Shown piece after piece: positions 1 through 11,080 of a stretch of DNA of 64,000 nucleotides (positions within the stretch are counted from its first letter, which is position 1; the number at the start of each line of letters is the position of its first letter). This DNA is from Symsagittifera roscoffensis (taxonomy: Eukaryota > Xenacoelomorpha > Acoela > Convolutidae): contig NC_087062.1 of assembly GCF_963678635.1 (NCBI RefSeq), positions 3,311,556 through 3,375,555 on the forward strand, written 5' to 3'. Both the position numbers and the translations under genes were made by a program. Below the pieces are notes generated by a model. The model worked only from the letters and a program-made list of their open reading frames with translations, was not told the DNA's origin and searched no databases.

Positions 1-517
1 CATCGCGTTAATTTCTCATGTTCCTGGGTTAATCATCAGTTTGCTACAAAATTTGAAACACATCAGCTGAAAAATAAAGCTTGAAATAACTCTCCAGAAC
101 AGACTGGTTGCTTTGTCTACAGCTTTGGCTGTTGAAGTGGCTGAACTGGATCCCAGGGCGCCAAAAAGATGACTGGTTTTCGACTTAAGTTGTCATTTTC
201 AAGATGATCTTCAAGTCTAGCCGTTATTTATTCCTGGAACCTGTTTTCGCTGATCTTCTTTCAGCTTATTTGAGCTTCTTTTTTTCATCTCCCAATTTGA
301 AAAATGGCATTGAGCTATTTTGGCTACACCCTGGCTATTTAAAAAAAAACTAATTTTGAAATTCAATTGTATTCAGTCGAATATGAAGACTCCGTTCCTT
401 TTTGGCTACCATTTTAACCAATTCTTTGAAACTCATAAAGTTGACTAACTAAATCACAAGAGTTGAACAGCTTTTAACTTCGACCTTTTTGAGTGGAATG
501 AGAAAAACAGTTGAAAA

Positions 518-751
518 ATGAAACTTGCGAACAGACTTTTGGCATTTCTCTTGTTCCTTGGATCAACTCTGATCTTCAACTCACTCACTAGTGTCTCTGG
601 CACAGATGTCTCATTGGACGATTTGCAACAAAAAAACCGGCTCCTTGAAGATTGGCCAACAGAAAAATGGATAAGAGTCAATGAACTCAAGGAAACTAAA
701 ATAAAATGTTGGCACTTTAAAAATATATATATCACGCTCGAAGGGCTTTGA
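518..751 (+). CDS. Candidate secreted peptide (single or first exon)
   Basis: The 77-codon frame opens with a textbook signal peptide: a short basic start (MKLANR), a hydrophobic core (LLAFLLFLGSTLIF), and a polar region ending around SVSG at residue 28. The mature part is acidic and lysine-rich with one cysteine. An AG (aaaacag) ends 7 nt before the ATG, so a leader intron or trans-splice site is possible. The C-terminal stretch after about residue 58 is low quality (poly-lysine, AT-rich) and may be intron read-through. I recognise no family. It could be a secreted peptide precursor whose remaining exons lie downstream (1064-1129 and 1480-1623). Confidence 0.35.
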   Translation: MKLANRLLAFLLFLGSTLIFNSLTSVSGTDVSLDDLQQKNRLLEDWPTEKWIRVNELKETKIKCWHFKNIYITLEGL

Positions 752-1063
752 ATCTCAGCTCAAGGGTAAAATGAGCCCGAAGAAAACTGCATCAATACAT
801 TTTTATAGTTCGCTGGGAAGTCTAAGAATAACAAAATTCTAATTTCGAAAGGAAAGTCATTCTAAATAAAAGTCATTTTTAGCGCTTTTTGTATGCTCTT
901 TATTGGAGAGCTTAATTTGCTTGCCATCGAGCAGTTGAACTTAAAAATACCTCTCAAGTTTAAAAAACAAACAAAAAGAAAACGAAAAAAACTATATCAC
1001 AACCTATATAAAGTGTCTTCACTGTGTTTATTGTCACTTTTAATTTTGTCGGTAAAAGATCAG

Positions 1064-1129
1064 AGGATTGCTGAAGAAATCCAGCAATGTAGACGCGGAT
1101 CTCGCCGCCTCAACTTGAATGCAATCAAG
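1064..1129 (+). other. Candidate internal exon of the secreted-peptide gene
   Basis: A 22-codon stretch with higher GC than its surroundings follows an acceptor-like 'gatcag'. It encodes an arginine-rich piece with one cysteine (QQCRRGSRR). Both this stretch and the first exon could end at the same string, AAG|GAAAC, which is not a GT donor. The piece keeps phase 0 with its neighbours. The splicing model is speculative. Confidence 0.15.
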
Positions 1130-1479
1130 GAAACAAAAAACACCTGAGAAATGGACTTGAAAAAAATTTCATTTGAGTCATTACGAAGGTTACGATTTAA
1201 TTCAGATGTTATTTGAGCTACTGTGATAGTCTAGCGATCTTACATAATACTGCAACCTTAGTACTCTATTAGGTAATACTTACATAATGCTTAACTCTTA
1301 ATGCTGCCCGGGTCGAGGTCCCAGACTCATGTCCAGACCTTCAGGACAAAATTTTGGCATGTCCAGACTTTCAAGACCAAAATTACATGTAAGTCTGGGT
1401 CAGTGTGTAGTCCAACTGGGTCAGTGCTTATAAACTGTAGCTTAAATTACCTTCTGGTTATTATAAAATGTATTAACAG

Positions 1480-1623
1480 GTGAACGCGCTCAAAGGCCAA
1501 TACCCAGATGACATTGATTTGCAATCAGTTGCGGACGAGGCAATTAGACGTGTCTGCGCAATACAGAGCAGTGGTAGACACAAAGGTGAATGCAGCGACA
1601 AACTGTTGTTTAATAAGGACTGA
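1480..1623 (+). other. Candidate terminal exon of the secreted-peptide gene
   Basis: An acceptor-like 'tattaacag' is followed by 47 open codons with balanced composition, ending in TGA. The product has two cysteines (RRVC and GEC) and an arginine pair, the kind of composition seen in processed secreted peptides. It joins in phase 0 to the upstream candidates. No family is recognised and there is no canonical GT donor upstream, so the link to the signal-peptide exon is an inference. Confidence 0.2.
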
Positions 1624-4386
1624 ATTAATGAGATTTGAGTGATAATTCCAGTGGTAATTCAGATCAAATATATATAGGAAATCAGAGGCACAAAGTTGCT
1701 CGAACCAATGACTAAAAGTCATGTTTTCACCAGCTAATTTTATTAAAAATCGGAAAGTGATTTTTCAGATTAAGCCGAATAAAAAAGATCAATTCCAGTT
1801 CATCCAATTCAGTTAGGAAAAATTACCAATAGAAAATACGCTGATCACAAGCGCTCACAAGCGATGTTTGGACAAACGAAGGCCACTTTTTAAGGTTCAA
1901 GGAAAGTGAAGGAAGATTGAAGACTTAATTGGGAGAATGAATGAACTTTGGGGAAATTGATACACATGAAATCCGGTTCACATGATAAAGTTCTTATTTA
2001 GAGTTTAAATTTAAAGTTATTGGGTAAATCAATGATTGATTACAATAATAATAAACAATCACCGATTATAACAAAGACCTTACCAAAATGTGTTTTTAAC
2101 TAATCAGCACCATGAATCAAGATATTATGCGTTCTTTCTCAACCAGGCTTACTGCACTTGAGGGGCTCAGGGCATTTCCGAAACATGTGATCCAGTTGCA
2201 AAAAAATTCTTTCTTTATCCGCTCTTTTTTCTTCATAACCACCAGCAAGCTGGAATCTAAAGCTCTTGAAAAAAATGATTGACATTCTAGACATTTTTTT
2301 TTACAGTTTTAGCGCAAAGTGACCTCAGTTCGGACTTTCAAGAATTTTACACGATGACATTTTTTTCATAAAACTAGCCTAGTTAGAGAAATATGGATTA
2401 TGAGATGAGATAATTTTTTAATTCCACTGACATTTTTATAATACATAATCAAATAGGACAAGGATATCCGGTTACTGAGCAACTAGCACAATGCTCCAAC
2501 CATAGTCTTAAAAACACACCACTATTTTTTTCTTTCAATTTAGTGTCTGCGTGGTGCAACAAAGGGATCTAAACAAATACTTAGGCATATTCGACAATCA
2601 TAAAAAAAACAGGCAAACTTGACAACTGTTTTTGAAGAAAAATAACAGGAAAAAAAACCAAGCCAAAAATTCAATTTCTTTTCAATTTTTTTTCTGCAGA
2701 AGTTTATAAAAGTTCCGAATTTTTGGCGTCGAAACTTGGCGTCAAAATTCAGTTTACTCGGTTAAATCTATAATTAAGCATAAAAAAGGCTACTGTAAAC
2801 GGCCTAAATTAAGAGTAATTAGACATGCTTGCTTAAAACCAGGCAAAATCAACAATTTTGAACCAGTTTTTCTCAACACTGAAAAAAAATTTGAAATTTT
2901 TTTAAATTTGTTCAAAACACGACTGAAAGGGCTTCAATATGATATAAAACTCAACCCATTTCTATTATTGCTCGTGGTGCCTGATTTTGCGTGGAAAGCA
3001 AAAAGAATAAAACTAAAACACACTCGAATACAAACTTCCTCCACACTTTGCAATTGATCGGAACAAAATGTACACCATTCTCATTTTTCAAGCGATTTTC
3101 ATTCTTTTTAATGGACAGTGTTCATTGTCTACTTAAGAGCAAAATATCGTATCAAAAATACAAACAAATGAAAAGTCAAACTTTGAAAAATTATAACCAG
3201 CTTGGATAATGTAAAAATTTGTTCCAAAAAAAGCACAACTAACCTACCTAAATAAGTGTTGTCACTGGTTTCCTTCTCACTTAAAAAGAATCTTATTAGA
3301 AGAAAAATTTTTAAATTTAGTTATCATCACAAAAAAACCAACCTTTTGAGTTTTTTTCTACAGTTTGTGATAAAGAATGATATGAAAACAAAGGAGAAAC
3401 AGAGGTGAAACTTAGTCACAATAAACAAAACTGAGATTCGGTTTTTCTCATTAAAAGAAATTATTCGAGTTTTCTAAAACATTGCAAAACACATTTTTAG
3501 TTTGAAATACTGAAATACATATTACTGAAATACACCTGAAAATAAGATAGCAACAATGTTGGAGCGCAATTTTTTTGAACGCATAAGTAAAAGAAGTAGC
3601 AGTAGATGTAATAGCAAAAATCATCAATTGAACTCAAGAGGAAATTTCAAAAAAGTGCTAAGCATCTTTTGAAATTGATATACCGAAGTTTTAAAGATAC
3701 AAAAAAACATCGGTTTTTCAAAGAACATTGGCGGTAACAGAACTCTGAAGAACGAAAAGTTTTGTGACCTGACATTTCTTCAGAGTTATTCACGACAACC
3801 ACAACCCAGAAGAAAAACGTTCGATAGAGTTTTTGATTATATTTGTGCTTCTAGCCCCGTGAAGGGGGCTTTATGTAAAAGCAAACGAGTAAGTTGCCTA
3901 ATGTCGAATAAATCATTGAATTAAAAGCAGGTTTCGCCACATCGAAAACAAAATTCTAGCACGAACTAAGACCAGTTATATTTGAAACTGTCAAAAAATC
4001 GTTAGTTTTGTTGATTAACAATCTCTCAGTAAAATCATAAAGGAAAAATGAGACACCACACGGTCGGTAAAACTTAAACTCCGAGGAGGACGAAAAATGT
4101 GCCAATGGAAATTGATCACACTTCATCTTTTTTGTAACTTACTTTCCGTATATCAATTTCAGTTGTTTTGAGCGAATGAACTGAACCATTGGATTCTATA
4201 AACAAAATATTCACACGATAAAGTTCAGAGAAGGTCATGATTCGGATATTCAAATAATCAACATTGAAAAAAAAAGATTCAAAAAATTAAAAGTTTTACC
4301 AAGTTAATAGACACTCATTGATCAAAAATTTCAATCAACATTGCTCATCTTAGCGGAATACTGCTTTTAAATCGACAAATTTATAC
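1624..4386. other. Host intergenic sequence, no supported gene
   Basis: AT-rich sequence with many A and T runs. The open frames present are short, low-complexity and without recognisable domains. Confidence 0.6.
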
Positions 4387-4586
4387 NNNNNNNNNNNNNN
4401 NNNNNNNNNNNNNNNNNNNNNNNNNNNNNNNNNNNNNNNNNNNNNNNNNNNNNNNNNNNNNNNNNNNNNNNNNNNNNNNNNNNNNNNNNNNNNNNNNNNN
4501 NNNNNNNNNNNNNNNNNNNNNNNNNNNNNNNNNNNNNNNNNNNNNNNNNNNNNNNNNNNNNNNNNNNNNNNNNNNNNNNNNNNNNN
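4387..4586. other. Assembly gap (200 N)
   Basis: A run of exactly 200 unknown bases lies 370 bp left of the Polinton border. The round length suggests a scaffolding placeholder, so the true distance is unknown. Frames crossing it are meaningless. Confidence 0.98.
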
Positions 4587-4950
4587 CAAAAAAATAAGTC
4601 TTTGCGAGTTATCACTAACCACAAAAAATATAATTCTTGGCGAGGTATAACTAAACAAAAACATAGCCTTCATCATTCAAAATAGGTTTGCTTGTGTTTA
4701 TTTGAACGAAAATAAAAAGGAAAGACAAGATTACAGTACATCTTTAGATTGCGATCATAGAAAAGCACCATCATAAAGAAAGATTGATTTTTACACTACA
4801 AGAGCGGATAAATCTCATCCAATTACCATTCAAACAAACTCTGAGAGCTTTGAATTACAAGAGAAGTTTTATGCGCAGCAAGTTTGATTATCAGCTAAAA
4901 CCTAAAAGACGATAATTATATCCTAGTTATATACATTTTTTTTCATGATC

Positions 4951-4956
4951 AACAAC
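4951..4956. repeat. Left target-site duplication of the Polinton (AACAAC)
   Basis: AACAAC directly abuts the left terminal repeat and is repeated exactly at 26315-26320 outside the right terminal repeat. Six base pairs is the duplication length characteristic of Polinton/Maverick integration. Confidence 0.93.
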
Positions 4957-5165
4957 AGTAGTATAGGTTGGGGCAGTTCAGCCGGGGGGTGGCGACCCCC
5001 ATGAATTAACATAGGCTATAGACTATCCGGTCGCCACCCTATGTATTAAGATAGGGAATAGGTTTCCCAATGTGTTTAGATACGAGATTTCAGATGGTAA
5101 GTTTCAGATGGTAAGTTTCAGCAAAAATTTTTGGCGCCCGAATTTTTTGAGCTCGTTTTTGCCAA
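4957..5165 (+). repeat. Left terminal inverted repeat of the Polinton
   Basis: It begins AGTAGTATAGGTTGG and shares with the reverse complement of the right end, in order: a G-rich tract, the gtcgccaccc block, the aataggtttccca block, a gatggtaagtttca block and the ggcgcccgaa block, ending near gagctcg. Similarity fades after about 5165. Confidence 0.88.
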
Positions 5166-5385
5166 TACTTGCGTTTGTTAGCTAACTTCTACGATTTGTG
5201 ATATGTAAGGACTATCATGTCTTACAAAAATTCGGTATGGTAAGTTTCAGAAGGTAAGTTTCAGAAAATTTTTTGAAAGTTTTTAAAGTTTTACTTGCAA
5301 ATACATTTTTATCTTGAAAAAACAATTTTTTATTAGAAATTGAAAAAATTTTTTTGGATGGTAAGTTTCAGGTGGTAAGTTTCGA
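5091..5385 (+). promoter_or_regulatory. Subterminal GGTAAGTTTC repeats resembling splice donors
   Basis: GGTAAGTTTC recurs six times in about 290 bp, with GTAAGT starting near 5097, 5111, 5240, 5254, 5361 and 5375, in three close pairs 14 bp apart. Each unit contains a consensus 5' splice site (G|GTAAGT), and most continue into TTTCAG, a minimal acceptor-like string. The same word appears inverted in the right end. The repeats could bind the transposition machinery, act as leader splice donors, or both. Confidence 0.5.
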
Positions 5386-6264
5386 CAAAAATTGAGTTTC
5401 GATTTAGAGTATGGGATCATAAACTAATATATCACGGAATATTTTTTTTCTCGAAAGAATCTTAAATTCTGATTTCATGTTATTTATTTTCCCTCAGGTT
5501 ATCTGGGGAAAATTGTCAAGAGGCGATTATCTTTGACAGGTTAGTTATTCCGCTCCACGGGATATCAGGGGAATCTTGACAGCTCCTCACGGTTGATTAC
5601 TTTTATATCCTACTTAATCTTTTTTCCGCAGGCTATCTGGAGAACGGATGACAGGTTCATTACACTTGTTAATTTTATGACTTATTTTATCTTTTTTCAC
5701 ATAATTATCTAACTTATTTTTACCTCAACTGGTTTATTTATTCTGTCATATTTCTTGCTACGATTCATTTCAGTTATCTTTTATCACTTTGTCTTTAATC
5801 TTTAAAAAATTCTTTGAAATTTCCAAATTTTCCAAAAAAATTATTTGAAATTTCCAAATTTTCCAAAATATTATCATCCAAATTTATCAATTGCTCTGCC
5901 ACGGTAAAAATTTACACTGAACAAAACATAGTATCATTTTTTTTTGGTTCTGATATTTTTGTGTAATAATTTTTCCATCTTTCTCAGAGTAAACTTTCAA
6001 GAAAATTATACAATTTACTAGAAATTGGTTACAATTTTCGTAAATTTATCTACTCTATCGTTAGCTCTTTCAATTGGGGGACTACAACATCCATATTCCA
6101 TCATCATTCTCCGTATTTCATCAAAGGGTTAGTTGCTAAGATGCTTTTCGTAAAAAAAATTTAAGGAATTTAAAAAGTTAAATTACATAAATAATCAAAC
6201 AATTCACTACATCGTATAGTAAAATTACTGCAAAAATTTACACTTACAAATAAAAAATTCACTT
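5386..6264. other. Polinton subterminal region without genes
   Basis: AT-rich non-coding sequence between the terminal repeat and the protease gene. It contains three imperfect repeats around 'ttatctgg / gatatcagggg / gctatctgg' with adjacent 'gacagg' words (about 5495-5670), and the word 'tttgaaatttccaaattttccaaaa' in two copies near 5813-5870. No gene is seen. Confidence 0.6.
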
Positions 6265-6661
6265 TTACATAAAATTACTGATAAAATTTAAAACATACAC
6301 ATCATGAACTTTATTCAAGTTCTTCTGGAAGAATTTAAAAAGGAGAAATGCTGAATAAACTGCGTAAAAACCACACAAATTATCAGTTTTTTGTAGCTTT
6401 CGAGGAACCATTCGTCGAAACTTTTGTCAAAAAAGGGTAAGTTGATCTCTTTCTTCCCAAAGAATCAGCAAAATAGTAGCTTATATTCATTCGAGCAATC
6501 ATAATCCAGTGTTCTCCTCTATCATTGCTTGGGGCTGAGTTAATAATTGCAAAAGAGTATTTTGTTAGTTGAGGTACTGTATCAGAAGGGTATGATCCAA
6601 TGTACTTGAACCTGAGCTCTGGAATTCTTTCAATAATTTGCAAAAGTGAAATGTTATCCAT
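6265..6661 (-). pseudogene. Adenovirus-type cysteine protease (Polinton PRO), frameshifted
   Basis: Polinton PRO is related to adenovirus maturation protease, which cleaves capsid precursors. The frame from the ATG at 6661 contains the catalytic histidine motif GEHWIMIARM and the acidic motif YYFADSLGR. It then leaves frame near 6405-6440. The cysteine box (DNLCGFYA) lies in another frame at about 6350-6390, followed by a hydrophobic tail to a stop at 6265. The breaks separate catalytic His from Cys, so no active enzyme is expected as read. An acceptor-like ttcatttttag ends 25 nt before the ATG, and a GTAAGT lies about 65 nt further upstream, making a short intron possible. In that version the start would be an ATGT split by the intron. 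Confidence 0.82.
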
Positions 6662-6806
6662 CTTTGCAATTGTAGGCTGATTTACAGCTAAAAATGAAAT
6701 TGATAGTTTGATAGTGTACTTTAGGTTCAAAAAAAGGAAGAATAATGACTTACACACATTTAGGAATTGAATCAACAAAGTCCCATACACAAGCCTTATA
6801 TAGTGG

Positions 6807-6979
6807 TCAAAGTTTTTTGAATACTGTTTTACAGTCTAGGTTGAAGAAGTGTCTCGGGTTTTCAAATAATTCCTTCTCTATTTTTTCTGGAGCTTTAGGT
6901 CTGAAGAAAAACAATATAGATAGTACAGAGATAGTAACAAAGAAAAGTCCCAAAAAAGTTACAATATTTTTATAGGAAC
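6807..6979 (-). CDS. Small single-pass membrane protein
   Basis: This piece has a strong transmembrane helix (IVTFLGLFFVTISVLSILFF) followed by a basic and acidic cytoplasmic-like tail rich in Lys, Glu and Phe. It lies between the major capsid and protease genes. There is no ATG in frame. The frame begins right after a good splice acceptor (gagttttcag|G) that overlaps the downstream edge of the capsid gene by only a few bases, so the start is probably supplied by splicing. It may be a virion or assembly membrane protein; no family is recognised. Confidence 0.5.
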
Positions 6980-6996
6980 CTGAAAACTCAAAAAAA

Positions 6997-8320
6997 TTAA
7001 ACACTTTTAGCGACTGTTCCGAATTTGTCAATTTGAATATTTGATAGTCTTTCTCCCAAGACTATCACTTCCGTTACTTGCTCCAAGGGAAATTGGAAAA
7101 ATATTTCTAATCTCAAGCTTTCTCCACTAAGTTCTGGATAATGCAAGTGTTCAGCGGCATCCTGTAGTGAAGTCAAGTCGAAAACTAGAATATAGTGATT
7201 TTGAAAATCTTCCATAGGAAGAGCTGGAAAATCTTCGTTAAACTGCATTGCTTTCATTGTTGTAACATAGGGTCGACAAGGAGAAGTTGTATCTAATGAA
7301 ATAATTGCTCTTCCACCCCGAATAATTCTAAGCTCTCTCAAATGAAATTGTTGATAATTGAAAGGATTTTCATAAAAAGATCCCACAACAGCCAAATTTG
7401 TATAAATTTCAACAGCTATCCTTCTGATTGGGGCATTATTGAAAACATTTTCCTGAATAAACTGGTTTTGACGAGATAGAATGATAAAGGTTCTTGCTAT
7501 AGTTTCCATGTAATTGTAATGAGCAGGTTCCCTTTCCAGATTCCATAGCAAATACTGATTATTAGGTTCAGCTACTAAAATTCTTCTTGTAAACAGTGAA
7601 CAATCAACTATTTTCAGAGTGACATTTGGATTATCAGATAACATGTAAAATTTAGGTCTAGCTCGAATAAGTTTAATTCGAACTTTGGTATTTTGGTAGC
7701 AACAGTTTTTCGCAAGTAAACAAATCAATGGCGAGCCTCCCATAGAGTGAAAAAGTTATCCCTGTTCCCAAGATATTTGCTCTATCAGTGAATGGATACA
7801 TATCAAATGCATCAGGATTTTCTTCAAAACTTTATCCATGACAAGCAAGAATTCCTTTATTACTCACTGCTGACGAGTTGAATTCGTTCGATATCTGTGC
7901 ATTATGAGGATATAATTCATTAGCATTGTAAACCATTGTATTGTTAAAATAAACTTCACAGTTGGAGAATAGAGAATGTAGTAGATTGTTTACATAAGTT
8001 AAGTAAGTTTGTGGTTCCTCATCTGAATCTTCCTCCGATTTTGCTTTATGTTCTGCTTTCTCGTTTTTGAAAGCATCAAACAATCTTCCTTTGAATAGTT
8101 GAAGCTTTAAGCTAAGATGGGTATCACGCATATCCAAGTAGAGATTACGATCCGTTTCAAATTCAAACTCAATACTGCTTTCATTCAGAGAAGTACTGGA
8201 GAATACTTCTTGTGTGTAAGATGACATAAATGTTTCCAAAACTGGGACTTTATCAAAAATCTCCAAAGAAGAATTTGTAAACGCTCCGTACCGAAAATGA
8301 CTACTTTTATTTACACTCAT
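6997..8320 (-). pseudogene. Major capsid protein (double jelly-roll type), one stop and one frameshift
   Basis: The first part (ATG at 8320) and second part (7743-6997) match the conserved Polinton major capsid family, with an N-terminal block rich in SSLEIFDKVPVLE-type sequence, NNLLHSLFSNCEVYFNN in the first half, and VRIKLIRARPKFYML and NPFNYQQFHLRELRI in the second. An in-frame TAA lies at 7832-7834 and a frame change at about 7690-7710, so the two halves are not joined as read. The ATG overlaps the stop of the upstream basic protein gene (ATGA), implying coupled expression. Total length if continuous is about 440 codons, typical of the family. Confidence 0.85.
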
Positions 8321-8685
8321 TTTATCTTGTCAAAAATGTCTTTGCGAGAGCGACTGATTTTTGAACTACTCTTTTGGGAAATGGTTCTTCTTGTTCTACG
8401 CTTGGATTTCTTTTTTCCACCTCCCAGCTGTTTTCGAACTGTTTTTGTTCCAACATCTTTTGCAAACGTTTTGAGTTTTTTTCGTCCACTGACAACTTCT
8501 CCAATCTCTGGAGCGGCAATTTCAAATAAATCTACTCCGATTCTTTTTGCAGCTGGGACTATATATTTTTTAATGAAGGGGATTGCAGTTCTCCCAAGAG
8601 TTTGTGCAAGAGCACCAAAACCTCTTCCACGCTGCCTTGCATGTCCACAAAAAATAGGAAAATTAGCTGAACTTTGAGCAACCAT
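8317..8685 (-). CDS. Basic core-like protein, intact
   Basis: This intact 122-aa frame starts MVAQSSANFP. It has an arginine/glycine-rich segment (RQRGRGFGALAQTLGR), a hydrophobic-basic middle (AIPFIKKYIVPAAKRIGVD), and an extremely basic tail (GGGKKKSKRRTRRT and further Lys/Arg/Ser). Such proteins sit next to capsid genes in Polintons and resemble adenovirus core proteins in composition, so a role in condensing packaged DNA is likely but inferred. The stop TGA overlaps the capsid ATG, and the start lies 15 bp after the minor capsid stop. It is one of the few capsid-module genes without a break. Confidence 0.7.
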   Translation of the reverse strand: MVAQSSANFPIFCGHARQRGRGFGALAQTLGRTAIPFIKKYIVPAAKRIGVDLFEIAAPEIGEVVSGRKKLKTFAKDVGTKTVRKQLGGGKKKSKRRTRRTISQKSSSKISRSRKDIFDKIK

Positions 8686-8702
8686 TTCGTATGAAGTATA
8701 AA

Positions 8703-9531
8703 TCAAAAATGATTATCCGAAATCTTGCGAAACAAGAGGACAACTCGTGTAATTCCTACGGACACAAAAGAAATATTTTCACCTGTAGTATCCCTTAGTT
8801 CTTCTTTTATGCTGTGGAAAGAGGTTTTTAGTAATTTTTTAAATTGTAGATTTGTGAAGGATTGATAGTTCATGTACTGTCCTGTAGATATTATGTCTCC
8901 ATTTTTTACTTTGGAAATGAAAGGAATACAACGCAGTAATGGAGTTTTTGTATCGCCTACTATATTATATTCTATAATATCACTATAAATCATTAAGGAA
9001 TGTATTCTTATAATATCGTAAGAATACTGAGGATAATGTGGTCCTTTTCCTTTCATTATAACACCTGTCTGATTTTGTTCTAAATCACAACCAAAAATGT
9101 GACTCAAATCAGAACTTTGAATTATAAACACTGATTGATCCTCAGGTAAATGAATGGCAATTTTTTTGTGTAATCTTATCTACTGATACATAAATTCCGT
9201 TATATTCATATTTTTGTGCGCCTATACGTTTTCGAACTTTGTCATTCATGGCTACAACTATATCAACAATACTTGGATACAATCCAGGTTCAACATGCAT
9301 CGGTTGAATCTTTCTTTTTTCCTCAGGTTTTTCTCGTCCATCTACGAAAGTAAACTTTCCCTCTGTAACGTTTTGGTACAAAGAAGGGTACGATATTTCT
9401 GAAATAGCAACCTCCCATTCTCCTTTTAGATGTATTTGTTCCGGTAGCAAATTTGTAAAAGAATTAAGACTGTTATTCGGATAACAATTAAAAGAAGCAT
9501 TAGAAACTAGCTCAATAGTAAAAGAATCCAT
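8703..9531 (-). pseudogene. Minor capsid (penton-type) protein, single frameshift in an A7 run
   Basis: The first part contains the family blocks SFTIELVSNASFNCYPNN, WEVAISEISYPSLYQNV and VEPGLYPSIVDIV; the second contains GVIMKGKGPHYPQYSYDI, RIHSLMIYSDIIEYNIVG and GQYMNYQSFTNLQFKKLL. These are hallmarks of the Polinton minor capsid protein, which is expected to form the vertices. The two parts are separated by a one-base frame change inside a run of seven A (plus-strand T7 near 9161-9167). Everything else is open, so this gene is one indel from intact. An AG (gatcag) ends 5 nt before the ATG. Confidence 0.85.
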
Positions 9532-9573
9532 GACAACTGATCGATGGAAACTCAATTTAAAAAATGACTTACC

Positions 9574-10518
9574 ACTAATCTGAACATTTTCTCAGCTCTT
9601 TTTCATAAAATTTTCCCAGAACTTCTTCTTTTTCGAGATCTTTGATGATGTATGTTGGAGGTTTTTTTGTAGATATTGTCGAAATTTCAAAAATTTCATC
9701 TGTAAACTGTGGCTTGTATCCTTTTCGGAACGGAATATCATTTTTCGAAATTCTAACTCTATCACCAATTTTTTGAATTTTGGTTTAGTATATTTCTTGA
9801 ATGATTTGTTATACAATATTGATAAAAAATCACTGTTTATCACATCTCTGGGAGATTTTCTAATTGATCGATTTTTGCGGCAGTTCAATGTAGAAACAAA
9901 TTGCTGCAATTTGGGGATAAATTTTTCACCATAATCTTCAATGTAACGATATATTATATGTTTTAAAGATTGAATTGCTCTCTCAGCAAATGCAGCTTTG
10001 GTTTCACTCATTGTTGAGTAAACTTCAATGTCTTTCTCCTTGCAAAACTTTTTAAAAGTTCCCCCATATTCTGTTCCTTTATCAACCCAAAGTTTTTCAG
10101 GAGTGTTTTTTTGAGAAATCATTTTTCTAAAAGCTTATAAAGTGTCTTTGGCATACTTTATTTTCATTGTTTGAACTCTGACAAATCTCGAAAAAATATC
10201 TACAGCAACTAATAAATACTTGACTCCATTGTTTTGACTAGCTAATTTGTCTACAAAAGCCAAGTCCATACACCAGATTTCATTGATATATTTAGAAAAC
10301 GCTTGAAGTCTTCGGAAAGACCTGATTGGTGGACCAAATTTTGTATACGATGTCTTGGTTTGTAAAAACTTTTCTACTTTCTTTTTTGATAAACCATTCG
10401 CTTTACTCAAGTTTTGAATAGAACCGTACGCAGCTCTGCCCCTAGAAAACAATCTGTTTAGTGTTACCTTTTCAGATTTTGAAAGGGATCCAAGTTCCTC
10501 TATCTTTTGCTTTGGCAT
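9574..10518 (-). pseudogene. Retrovirus-type DDE integrase (Polinton INT), stop and frameshift
   Basis: The core domain is clear: first Asp in IWCMDLAFVDKL, second Asp in KLWVDKGTEYGG, and the Glu in STMSETKAAFAERAIQSLK. It would insert the element with a 6-bp stagger, matching the AACAAC duplication. Upstream of the core are basic residues and a KKKVEKFLQTKTSYTKFGPP-type segment. An in-frame TAA at 10135-10137 lies between the first and second Asp. A frame change in an A6 run near 9770 sends the C-terminal SH3/chromo-like region into another frame (ending 9574). The start is uncertain: ATG at 10518 overlaps the preceding gene by 47 nt. Confidence 0.85.
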
Positions 10519-10882
10519 TCTTGTTAATAACAAGTTTAGGAGGAATATGTGTTGCTTCCAAAATTGTAAAGTAAATATCTGGAAAATCGGTATTTTTTCG
10601 CTTTAGTGCACACACAAAGTCTACATTAGATTCTTTTGTATCTCGATTATCCATTATAATATTGTCTGACTGGCTGATTTTAATTCTAGGAGAATTCAAA
10701 ATTAAATCAGTAATATGCTTATTGTTGCTCGTTTTCAACCTCGCATTTACAGCACTGTAAATAGAATCAAAATTTTTTGGTACAATTTCCTCTTTTTCTT
10801 GCTTTTGTTCCAATTTTTGTTTTCTTGGAAGTGTACTTTGTGATTGATAAACTGAGTACGGAATTAAAACAAACTGTTCCAT
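10472..10882 (-). CDS. Hypothetical Polinton protein, intact
   Basis: This 136-aa frame begins MEQFVLIPYS with a splice-acceptor-like catag ending 1 nt before the ATG. It has a Gln/Lys/Glu-rich segment (KQKLEQKQEKEEI) and a compact C-terminal region with RLKTSNNKHITDLILNSPRIKI and WIPFKI. It lies immediately upstream of, and overlaps, the integrase frame. I recognise it only as a protein found beside the integrase in related elements. Whether it is a separate product or an N-terminal extension joined to integrase by frameshifting cannot be told from sequence. Confidence 0.55.
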   Translation of the reverse strand: MEQFVLIPYSVYQSQSTLPRKQKLEQKQEKEEIVPKNFDSIYSAVNARLKTSNNKHITDLILNSPRIKISQSDNIIMDNRDTKESNVDFVCALKRKNTDFPDIYFTILEATHIPPKLVINKNAKAKDRGTWIPFKI

Positions 10883-11080
10883 ACTATGTCAATCGTTTAA
10901 TGACAAAAGGTGTGATGATAGATATCAATTGTAACCCTTTAGTTGAACTTAAAATAATTCTTCTTTTGTGTAGAGGAGTTCTTTTTTGTGTTAATTCTGA
11001 AATTTCTTTTCGATATTTTACTACGTCTTCTTTCCGAAGATCTCGAAGCTCTCCTATTAATAGGTTTACTAAACACTCGC

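Noticed and set aside
4350-4676. Minus-strand frames across the N gap
   Set aside because: Most codons are unknown bases; nothing can be inferred.
8297-8677. Plus-strand 126-codon frame opposite the basic core-like protein
   Set aside because: The reverse complement of a Lys/Arg-rich gene is Phe/Leu/Ser-rich and open by composition; the minus-strand gene has the supported start and the ATGA overlap.
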